From NCBI GenBank assembly GCA_023150215.1, contig JAKLLJ010000003.1, positions 1-42,087 on the forward strand: 42,087 nucleotides of DNA, written 5' to 3'. Below are positions 1 through 7,683 of this stretch, one piece after another; within the stretch, counting starts at the first letter, position 1, and every line of letters starts with the position of its first letter. This DNA comes from Thauera sp. (GTDB lineage: Bacteria; Pseudomonadota; Gammaproteobacteria; Burkholderiales; Rhodocyclaceae). The translations under genes were made by a program, and so were the position numbers. A model generated the notes under the pieces. It did no database searches. It worked only from the letters and a program-made list of their open reading frames with translations, and was not told the DNA's origin.

Positions 1-1
1 C

Positions 2-457
2 GACACTGCGCACAGCATGCTGTTGCTCGACGAGGTGGACAGCCTGCTGCGCGACCGCCGCCAGGCCCGCCACAGCTGGGAGGCGACCCAGGTAAACGAG
101 CTGCTGCAACAGATGGAGCGCTTCGGCGGCATCTTCATCGCGGCTACCAACCTCATCGGCCAGCTCGATGCGGCGGCGATGCGGCGCTTCGATTTCAAGC
201 TCCAGTTCCGCGCGCTGGAGCGGATGCAACGCCGCTCGCTGTTTGCACGCGAGGCCTTGGGCGATGCGCTGCGGGTGGGCGAGATTGCGCCCGCGCTGGG
301 CGCGCGGCTCGATGCGCTGGATATGCTGACCCAGGGGGATTTCGCCAACGTGGTGCGCCAGCGCGACCTGCTCGGTGACACGCCAAGCCCCAAGGACTTC
401 CTCCGTCGGCTGATCGTGGAGTGCCGCCACAAGGAGGGAATGCAGGCAGCAGCGTGA
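2..457 (+). CDS. AAA-family ATPase, C-terminal fragment (5' end outside window)
   Basis: Frame is open from base 2; Walker B-like LLLLDEVDSLL followed by the FIAATN sensor segment and MRRFDFKLQF; stop at 457. Confidence 0.8.
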   Translation, partial: DTAHSMLLLDEVDSLLRDRRQARHSWEATQVNELLQQMERFGGIFIAATNLIGQLDAAAMRRFDFKLQFRALERMQRRSLFAREALGDALRVGEIAPALGARLDALDMLTQGDFANVVRQRDLLGDTPSPKDFLRRLIVECRHKEGMQAAA

Positions 458-483
458 GCAGCGACCTTGATCTGATGCGACAT

Positions 484-810
484 GCAGGAGCGCCGGCAGG
501 CGCGAAGACGACGGTCGGGTCGAGCACCGTAGCTGAACGGCCCGGTTCGCGCCTGCCGGCGCTCCTACAAAAAATACCGCGGCGCTGCTCCCCCTGTAGC
601 AGCGCCGGAAGGCGCGAAACGAAGGTCCGGGCAATCGCCCGCCACCGCAGGCTTGTCGCGGATCTTCGGCTGGGCAGGGGTCGCGGCTTTTTCCGCTCCC
701 ACGGGGCGCGCGAAGGTTTGCGTAGGAGCGCCGGAAGGCGCGAACTGGAGCGCTGAAACGTCGTCAGCGCGCATGCCCGGCACCGAATTCGCGGCTTCGG
801 CCGCTCCTAC
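484..810. repeat. REP/BIME cluster A (5 units, both orientations)
   Basis: Units at about 484-506, 546-569, 592-619, 722-744 and 788-810 matching GTAGGAGCG(G/C)C-GGAA-G(C/G)CGCGAA or its reverse complement. Confidence 0.85.
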
Positions 811-855
811 GGGCGCTCATCCACGAGGCCGGGCGGCTGAAGGGGGCTCGCTACC

Positions 856-1041
856 GTGGTGGCACTTGTCGGCGCGGGCCTTCGCCGCAAGCTGCGCAAG
901 CGCCTCGGCATCGAGCGCAGCCAGTTCATCATCTTCAGTCCCGGTCTCGGGGAAGAGCAGGCGGCGGCGCTCAGCAACATGTACGAGCTGACCTTCGCCA
1001 ACCGGGAACGCTTGACAGCGCACCTGCGCAGCCTGCTTTAG
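856..1041 (+). CDS. short hypothetical protein (61 aa), possibly a gene remnant
   Basis: ORF MVALVGAGLRRKLRKRLGIERSQFIIFSPGLGEEQ...; low-complexity-free sequence immediately downstream of REP cluster A. Confidence 0.35.
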   Translation: MVALVGAGLRRKLRKRLGIERSQFIIFSPGLGEEQAAALSNMYELTFANRERLTAHLRSLL

Positions 1042-1880
1042 TCAGTGCCCGCCCCGCAGCCGGCGATCCATCCTTCCAGCGGGTCCATTGCGGCGGGGAG
1101 GCCGAAGCGGGGCGGGCCATGACGCGCGGCGGTGGCGGCTTGCACCAGTGCGAGCGCGGCGTCCAGAAGGTCGCCGCTGGCATCGTCGACCAGGTCCTGG
1201 CGTTGTGCCAGCGTGGCGACGAGCACCGGTGTGTTCAAGGTGTGTTCCGCCGCGGGGCGCTCGGCGGTGAGCGCGGCAACGATACCGACGCGCGCTGCAC
1301 GGCGTTCGTCGGTTTGCTTGCGGCGCTCGTCGCTCTTGTACGACGCGTTGGTGATGCGGCGCGCGAGCAGTCCGGGGTAGGCCTCGATGGCGATGCGCTG
1401 CACATCGCCATCGTGCATCCCGAGCACGTGCACGCCGGCGGCGAGCAGGCGCGGCGCGCCTTCCTGGAACATCAGGCCGACCGGCGGATTGACGAGCTTG
1501 AGCGGACTGTGCGAACGCGCCGGCAGGTCGGTGGCGCGGTGGGCGTAGCGCCGGCCGGCGGGGCGGGACTCGCGGTAGGCGTCGAGCGAGGCGCGAAAGG
1601 CCGGTTTGCCGAGCGCGGCGCAGTGACGCACGAGCGCTGCCCACGTTTGCGGCCAGCCGAGGTCGAGCACCGCCTCACGCGGCAGCCCGAAGGGAAAGTC
1701 GAAGGCGCCCAACCATGGCCCGGGACGCGCGAGCAGGGCTTCAAAGCTCGGCCAATCCGCGCAGCACTCGAAACGGTCGAGCATGACGCGCGCACCATCC
1801 AGGCGGCCGCAAGCCACGGTGATCGGCTTGGCGCGACGCGGGGCGGAGGTGAAGTCGATACCGAGAAGCTGGCGTGTCAT
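1038..1880 (-). CDS. DUF429-like protein
   Basis: MTRQLLGIDFTSAPRRAKPITVA...GAFDFPFGLPRE... resembles the DUF429/RNase H-like fold family; start overlaps the stop of the upstream HDAC-like gene. Confidence 0.6.
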   Translation of the reverse strand: MTRQLLGIDFTSAPRRAKPITVACGRLDGARVMLDRFECCADWPSFEALLARPGPWLGAFDFPFGLPREAVLDLGWPQTWAALVRHCAALGKPAFRASLDAYRESRPAGRRYAHRATDLPARSHSPLKLVNPPVGLMFQEGAPRLLAAGVHVLGMHDGDVQRIAIEAYPGLLARRITNASYKSDERRKQTDERRAARVGIVAALTAERPAAEHTLNTPVLVATLAQRQDLVDDASGDLLDAALALVQAATAARHGPPRFGLPAAMDPLEGWIAGCGAGTD

Positions 1881-2815
1881 CGCCGTTCGTCCACCCGCAT
1901 CACCCGCGCCGCCGTACAGATGGTGTTGAAGTGAATCGTCACCGTGTCGTCGATCGGCTGCGCGTAGCCGCCAGCCATGGCCACGGCGACCGGTACGTCG
2001 GCGGTGCGGCATATGCCAAGCACGCGTTCGTCGCGCCGGCGCAGGCCGTCGATGCTGAGCGCGAGCCGGCCGAGGCGGTCGCCGGCATAGGGATCGGCGC
2101 CGGCGAGGTAGATCACCAACTCGGGGTGGGCGCGGGTGAAGACGGTGTCGAGCGCCGCATCGAGTGCGGCCAGGTAGGCCTCGTCGCCGATGTCGTCGGG
2201 CAACTCGATGTCGAGGTCACTTGCCTGCTTGCGGAAGGGGAAGTTCTTCGCACCGTGCAGGCTGCAGGTGAAGACTTCGGGCGTGTCGGCGAGGATGGTG
2301 GCGGTGCCGTCGCCCTGGTGCACGTCGCAGTCCACGATGGCGATGCGTCTGGCGCGGCCTTCGGCGCGCATCGCCAGCGCGGCGATGGCGGCGTCGTTGA
2401 ACACGCAGAAGCCCGAGCCGAAGTCGCGATGCGCGTGATGGGTGCCGCCGGCGAGGTTGGCGGCACAGGCCGTGCCGCCTTCGCGATCGAGCGCGCTGCG
2501 GCAGGCGGCGAGCGTTGCGCCCGCCGAGCGGCGCGAGCGCTCGACCATCGCTGCGCTCCACGGAAAGCCGATACGTCGGATCTCGGCGGCATCCAGCGTG
2601 CCGCTGACGACGCGTTGCAGGTAGCCGGTGTCGTGGGCGCGCAGGATCTCAGTGTCGCTCGCGGCGCCGGGCACGCGGAAGTCGTCATCGGCGAAGAGGC
2701 CACTGTCGCGCAGGCGGGCGCGCAGTCGCGAATACTTCTCCATCGGAAAGCGGTGGCCTTCGGGCAGCGGCAGGACGAAATGGTCGGCGTAATGGAGTTT
2801 CAAGCTTGATCGCAT
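1877..2815 (-). CDS. histone deacetylase superfamily (acetoin utilisation/polyamine deacetylase-like) protein
   Basis: Motifs GGTHHAHRDFGSGFCVFND, VDCDVHQGDGTATI and LAGADPYAGDRLGRL; start taken at MRSSLKLHYADHF. Confidence 0.85.
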   Translation of the reverse strand: MRSSLKLHYADHFVLPLPEGHRFPMEKYSRLRARLRDSGLFADDDFRVPGAASDTEILRAHDTGYLQRVVSGTLDAAEIRRIGFPWSAAMVERSRRSAGATLAACRSALDREGGTACAANLAGGTHHAHRDFGSGFCVFNDAAIAALAMRAEGRARRIAIVDCDVHQGDGTATILADTPEVFTCSLHGAKNFPFRKQASDLDIELPDDIGDEAYLAALDAALDTVFTRAHPELVIYLAGADPYAGDRLGRLALSIDGLRRRDERVLGICRTADVPVAVAMAGGYAQPIDDTVTIHFNTICTAARVMRVDERR

Positions 2816-3060
2816 CCCGGAGATGGTTGGCCAGCGCGGTGACTTGGGCTGGCGACGGACTCGTGACGGCAAACCAACGACCGCGCATCGCGCCCCACCC
2901 AGCGGAGCGCAACACCGGCCACCCACGCCGTAGTGCGACCGCCCCTACCCGACGGAACGCGGCGCCGCGTCTGCGCGGCGGAACCTGACGCTGTTTTCGC
3001 CCGGCGTAAGAGCGCGGAAGCCGCGAGGGGTTCCGGCAGTCACCATGTATTTTTGGCGAG

Positions 3061-3204
3061 AGTTCGCGGCTGCCGCCGCTCCTACAGGGCGCCGCACACG
3101 GGGTGCCGGAAGGCGCGCCGGAAGGCGCGAACGCGGCGCTCGTCTTCGTCAGCGACGCGTCGGCTGCCCGACGGCCGAATTCGCGGCTGCCGCCGCTCCT
3201 ACAG
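3061..3204. repeat. REP/BIME cluster B
   Basis: ttcgcggctgccgccgctcctacag at about 3061-3086 and 3178-3204; degenerate unit at about 3109-3134. Confidence 0.8.
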
Positions 3205-3320
3205 GGCGGCTTCTGCAGGACTTGGCCTGGACAGGCTTGCGGATGAGCACACGGATCTTGTGCAAGCGGCGTGAACGGGAGCACCGTGGTGAACTCTTGT
3301 TGTCATGTCTTGATGGTGCA

Positions 3321-4358
3321 ATGCAATATGGCGCATGTCGCTTCCATGTCTACCGCAAACAGAGGCCGAAATTGGATTTTCGCCTGTCCCTGGCGCGCAT
3401 CCGTGCGGCCATCATTCGCGCGTTCAGCGACAGGGCTGCCACGACCGTGAGCGTTCCGGCGCCGCGGGTCGCGCCCGTGGTCTCGCCGCGGGTGTCTGCC
3501 GAAGTACCTGTCGAGGTGGCGCCCGAGCCAGCACCGGTGGTCGCGAAGAGCCCGCCGATGCCTGAACGTCGCGATCCGCCAGGCGCCGAATCCGCGCCCG
3601 TTGAGCCGGTCGGACCGGCCGAGCCTGCAGCCATCGTCGCCGCGCCTGATCCGGACGCCGAGCGGCTGCTCGTGCGCCGTGCCCTGCTGCAGGGTCAGCT
3701 GCTCGACCTCAGCGCCCGACTCGCCGACATGGAGCAGCAAGTTCGTCGCTATGAGCAGCACCAGTACCGCACCCTCGGCGAAGTGCTGGGCGAGTGCCTG
3801 CGCCTGCGCCAGGAATACCTCGGCCTCAAGGCCGCGCGCTCGGGCGCGGCAGGCGATCGGGAACAAGCGCGCCAGGCCGACGAGGACTTCGACGCCTACC
3901 GCCGCAGCACGGCGCACGCCGCGGCGCCGCTGCCCGAACTCGACGACGACGAGCAGGACGAACTGCGCCGGCTCTATCGCGCAGCGGCGATGCGTTGCCA
4001 TCCCGACCGTGCGGCGGAGGCCGAGCGGGCCGAGGCGCATGACATTTTTCTGCGCGTGCAGGCCGCCTACCAAGGGCGCGACCTCGAGAGCCTGCGTCGC
4101 ATCAGCGCCGAACTGGCGGGGTGGGCGCGCCCGGATGCAGAGGCGAGCAGCGGGGTCCGGCGCCGGGTTGCCGAGCTGCAGATCCAGGTCGCCGACCTGA
4201 TCCTTGCCGTGCAGACCTTGCAGCTGGATCCTGCTTACCGCCAGGCCCTTCAGGTCGAGCGCTGGGAGGCGGACTTTGCCGCCGCGCGCGCGGGTTTCGA
4301 GGCCGAATGCGAGGCCTTGCGCGCACAGATCGCGCAACTGGCGTCGCGGCGAGCTTGA
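3321..4358 (+). CDS. J-domain (DnaJ-like) protein with coiled-coil regions
   Basis: HPD motif in LRRLYRAAAMRCHPDRAAEAERAEAHDIFLRVQAAYQGRD; flanking charged helical segments. Start uncertain (3243 or 3321); the longer ORF upstream reads through REPs. Confidence 0.7.
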   Translation: MQYGACRFHVYRKQRPKLDFRLSLARIRAAIIRAFSDRAATTVSVPAPRVAPVVSPRVSAEVPVEVAPEPAPVVAKSPPMPERRDPPGAESAPVEPVGPAEPAAIVAAPDPDAERLLVRRALLQGQLLDLSARLADMEQQVRRYEQHQYRTLGEVLGECLRLRQEYLGLKAARSGAAGDREQARQADEDFDAYRRSTAHAAAPLPELDDDEQDELRRLYRAAAMRCHPDRAAEAERAEAHDIFLRVQAAYQGRDLESLRRISAELAGWARPDAEASSGVRRRVAELQIQVADLILAVQTLQLDPAYRQALQVERWEADFAAARAGFEAECEALRAQIAQLASRRA

Positions 4359-4431
4359 GGCTGGGGCCCCTGGGGTTACACCGCGAGCCTGGACGCCCTG
4401 GCTTCAGGCTCGAAGCCCCGCACCGCAAGCC

Positions 4432-5895
4432 TCAGACTTCCAGCGCACGCACCTTCACCTTCTTGCCCTTGAGCGTGCCCGTCGACAGGCGACGCACCGC
4501 CTCGCGCGCAATCGCGCGCTCGACCGCGACGTAGGTGAGCTGGTCGGTGACGGTGATCTTGCCGACCTGCTCGCGGGTGAATCCGGCCGCGCCGGTGAGC
4601 GCCCCGAGCACGTCCGCCGGGCGGATCTTGTCCTTGCGCCCGCCCAGGATCAGCAGGCTCGTCATTGGCGCCTGCAGCGGCTGCGGGTCGTCTGCCACCA
4701 GTTCGTCGAGCGCGTGCCACTCGGGCTCGAAGCCCATCATCTGCGCGATGCTCGCAACGCGGCGCTTGTCGGCGCTGCTGCACAAGTTCAGCGCCCAGCC
4801 CTCTTCGTCGCCGCGGCCGGTGCGGCCGATGCGGTGGATGTGGATCTCCGGGTCGGGGGTGACGTCGACGTTGATCACCGCTTCCAGCCGGGCGATGTCC
4901 AGCCCGCGCGCGGCGACGTCGGTGGCGACCAGCACCGAGCAGCTGCGATTGGCGAACTGGATCAGCACCTGGTCGCGCTCGCGCTGCTCCATCTCGCCGT
5001 TGAGCGCAAGCGCCGCGAAACCTTGCGCGCGCAGCAGCTCGACGAGGTCGCGGCACTGCTGGCGAGTGTTGCAGAAAGCCAGCGTGCTGACCGGGCGGTA
5101 GTGGTGCAGCAGCTTCGCGACCGCCTCCAGCCGCGCAGGGTGGGCGACCTCGTAAAAGCGCTGGCGGATCTTGCCGTGCGCGTGCTGTTCGAGCAGCTTC
5201 ACCTCCTGCGGCTTGCGCAGGAAGCGCGCGGCCAGGCGGGCGATGCCTTCGGGATAGGTGGCGGAAAACAGCAGGGTCTGGCGCTCGGTTGGGCAGCGGC
5301 CGGCGACGAAGGCGATGTCGTCGTGGAAGCCCATGTCCAGCATGCGGTCGGCTTCGTCCAGCACCAGGGTGTCGAGGGCGTCGAGCCTGAGGCTGCCGCG
5401 TTCGAGGTGGTCCATGATGCGCCCGGGCGTGCCGACCACGACATGGGCGCCGTGCTCCAGGCTTTCGCGCTGCGGGCGCATCGGCGTGCCGCCGCACAGC
5501 GCCAGCACCTTGATGTTGGCTTCGAAGCGCGCAAGGCGGCGGATCTCCTGGGTGACCTGGTCGGCCAGTTCGCGGGTCGGACACAGCACCATGGCCTGCA
5601 CGGCGAACTTGCGCACGTCGAGCCGTGCGAGCAGCGGCAAGCCGAAGGCCGCGGTCTTGCCGCTGCCGGTCTTGGCCTGCGCGATGAGGTCGTGCCCGGC
5701 GAGCGCGAGCGGCAGGCTGGCCGCCTGGATCGGGGTCATCGATCGATAGTCGAGCTGACGCAGGTTGTCCAGCATGGCCGCTGGCAAGGGCAGGCTGTCG
5801 AAGGGCAGGGCGGGCTCGGTGGCAGGGGGTGGCGCCACCGCTTCGTCGGGCGCGCCGGTGGGGCGCCCGGGGGCATCGTCAGGAATATCGATCAT
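4432..5895 (-). CDS. dbpA: ATP-dependent RNA helicase DbpA
   Basis: DEAD-box motifs AQAKTGSGKT, PTRELA, TPGR, VLDEADRMLDMGF, SAT, ATDVAARGLD and HRIGRTGR; C-terminal domain ending VTDQLTYVAVERAIAREAVRRLSTGTLKGKKVKVRALEV matches the DbpA RNA-binding domain. Confidence 0.9.
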   Translation of the reverse strand: MIDIPDDAPGRPTGAPDEAVAPPPATEPALPFDSLPLPAAMLDNLRQLDYRSMTPIQAASLPLALAGHDLIAQAKTGSGKTAAFGLPLLARLDVRKFAVQAMVLCPTRELADQVTQEIRRLARFEANIKVLALCGGTPMRPQRESLEHGAHVVVGTPGRIMDHLERGSLRLDALDTLVLDEADRMLDMGFHDDIAFVAGRCPTERQTLLFSATYPEGIARLAARFLRKPQEVKLLEQHAHGKIRQRFYEVAHPARLEAVAKLLHHYRPVSTLAFCNTRQQCRDLVELLRAQGFAALALNGEMEQRERDQVLIQFANRSCSVLVATDVAARGLDIARLEAVINVDVTPDPEIHIHRIGRTGRGDEEGWALNLCSSADKRRVASIAQMMGFEPEWHALDELVADDPQPLQAPMTSLLILGGRKDKIRPADVLGALTGAAGFTREQVGKITVTDQLTYVAVERAIAREAVRRLSTGTLKGKKVKVRALEV

Positions 5896-6078
5896 GCGCA
5901 ATTATCAGGCCTGATTCGAGACCCACCGCTGAAAAATTTGCGGTAAAGCGAATCGGCGTGTCCTGTGGGCGGGAACTTCGGCCGGATTCGCGCTTCAGAA
6001 TCCCCGAACGTTGACGCGCTTCGGGGTGGGAGGTGCATTTCCCTGCCTGTGTCACTCCCGCAGCGATCGATCCGCATT

Positions 6079-6398
6079 GCAGGAGCGGGGGAAGCCGGGG
6101 TTCGCGCCTGCCGGCGCTCCTACAATCCGCCGAACAGGGATGCTGTTGTGTAGGAGCGGCGGAAGCCACGAACGCGGCGGTCCGGCGCGCGTATCGCCGA
6201 TTTCACGGGCCGGGGTTCGCGCCGTCCGGCGCTCCTACGGAGAACCGCCGGGCTTCCTGTAGGAGCGGCGGAAGCCGCGAAGCGGCGCCCAGGCAATCTG
6301 CTTGGGTGCCAAGCCCACAGCAGCGCTCGCGCCTGCCGGCGCTCCTACAATCCGCCGAGCCCAGATGGTGTTGTGTAGGAGCGGCGGAAGCCGCGAAT
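6079..6398. repeat. REP/BIME cluster C (7 units, alternating orientation)
   Basis: Units at about 6079, 6100-6125, 6149-6171, 6213-6240, 6258-6280, 6325-6350 and 6374-6398; spacer acaatccgccga...gatg.tgttg occurs twice. Confidence 0.9.
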
Positions 6399-6500
6399 CG
6401 ACGCTCCGGCAATCCTGCTTCCGCGGCCGAAGGATCCACCCTCGTCCGCCTGTAATACACTCGACCTCCCCGCCATAGAGCACAACAACACGGTGCAGCC

Positions 6501-7673
6501 ATGAGCCTCATCGAAAGCGTCCGCCCCCTGCAGAGCAAGCTGACCGCCATCCGCCGCGACATCCATGCTCACCCCGAGCTCGCCTTCGAGGAGCACCGCA
6601 CCGCCGAACTGGTCGCGCGCCATCTTGAAGCGCTCGGCATCGAGACCCACCGCGGTGTCGGCGGCACCGGCGTGGTCGGCGTGGTGCGCGGTCGGCGCGG
6701 GCTGCGCGCGATCGGCCTGCGTGCCGACATGGACGCGCTGCCGATCACCGAGCGCAACGAGTTCGCGCACAAGTCCACCATCCAGGGCTGCATGCACGCC
6801 TGCGGCCACGACGGCCACACCACGATGCTGCTCGGCGCCGCCGAGGCACTGGCCGCGCGGCGCGATTTCGACGGCACGGTCTACCTGATCTTCCAGCCCG
6901 CCGAGGAAGGCGAGGGGGGGGCGCCGGCGATGATCGCCGACGGCCTCTTCGAGCGTTTCCCGATGGAGGCGGTGTTCGGCATGCACAACTGGCCGGGCAT
7001 GGAGGCGGGGACCTTCGCCATCCATTCCGGGCCGGTGATGGCGAGCGCCGACCGCTTCGACATCCGCTTCACCGGGGTCGGCGCGCACGCGGCAATGCCG
7101 CACCTGGGCGTGGACCCGGTGGTGGCGGGCGCGGCCTTCGTGCAGGCGGCACAGACCCTGGTGAGCCGGGTGCTCGACCCGATCGACGCCGGCGTGGTGT
7201 CGGTGACCCAGTTCCATGCCGGCGAGGCCTACAACGTGATCCCCGACCGCGCCGAGCTGTGCGGCACGGTGCGCACCTTCTCCGCCGAAGTGCGCGACCG
7301 CCTCGAGCGCGGCTTGCGCCAGGTCGCCGAAGGCATCGCGCAGAGCCATGGCGTGGAGGTGTTGTTCGAGTTCCGCCGCGGCTATCCGCCCACCGTCAAT
7401 ACCGCGGCCGAAGCTGCGCTGTGCGCCGAGGCGGCGCGTGCCGTGGCAGGCGCGGATCACGTGTTCACCGACCGCAGGCCGAGCATGGGCGCGGAGGATT
7501 TCGCGTACTTCCTCGAGGAAAAGCCGGGCGCCTACATCTGGATCGGCAACGGCCCGGGCGAGGGCGGCTGCATGCTGCACAACCCCCGCTACGACTTCAA
7601 CGACGAGGTGCTGCCGGCCGGCGTCGCCTACTGGTGCGCGCTGGTGCGCCGCCTGCTTGGCGACGCGGCTTGA
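6501..7673 (+). CDS. M20 family amidohydrolase (hippurate hydrolase-like)
   Basis: MHACGHDGHTTMLLGAA, RADMDALPI, FQPAEEGEGGA and SMGAEDFAYFLEEKPGAYIWIGNG motifs. Confidence 0.9.
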   Translation: MSLIESVRPLQSKLTAIRRDIHAHPELAFEEHRTAELVARHLEALGIETHRGVGGTGVVGVVRGRRGLRAIGLRADMDALPITERNEFAHKSTIQGCMHACGHDGHTTMLLGAAEALAARRDFDGTVYLIFQPAEEGEGGAPAMIADGLFERFPMEAVFGMHNWPGMEAGTFAIHSGPVMASADRFDIRFTGVGAHAAMPHLGVDPVVAGAAFVQAAQTLVSRVLDPIDAGVVSVTQFHAGEAYNVIPDRAELCGTVRTFSAEVRDRLERGLRQVAEGIAQSHGVEVLFEFRRGYPPTVNTAAEAALCAEAARAVAGADHVFTDRRPSMGAEDFAYFLEEKPGAYIWIGNGPGEGGCMLHNPRYDFNDEVLPAGVAYWCALVRRLLGDAA

Positions 7674-7683
7674 GGCCGGCCCG

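Noticed and set aside
4204-5946. 580-aa plus-strand ORF opposite dbpA
   Set aside because: Shadow of the DbpA coding strand; no recognisable motif.
6079-6398. Possible CRISPR array because of regularly recurring short repeats
   Set aside because: Units alternate in orientation, spacing is irregular, spacers are similar to each other, units are hairpins, and no cas genes are nearby; fits REP/BIME.
5965-6483. Small ORFs with peptides such as CRSGGSRE, VGAAEAAN, APAGAPT
   Set aside because: These are translations of the REP repeats in various frames, recurring in every REP cluster; not real proteins.
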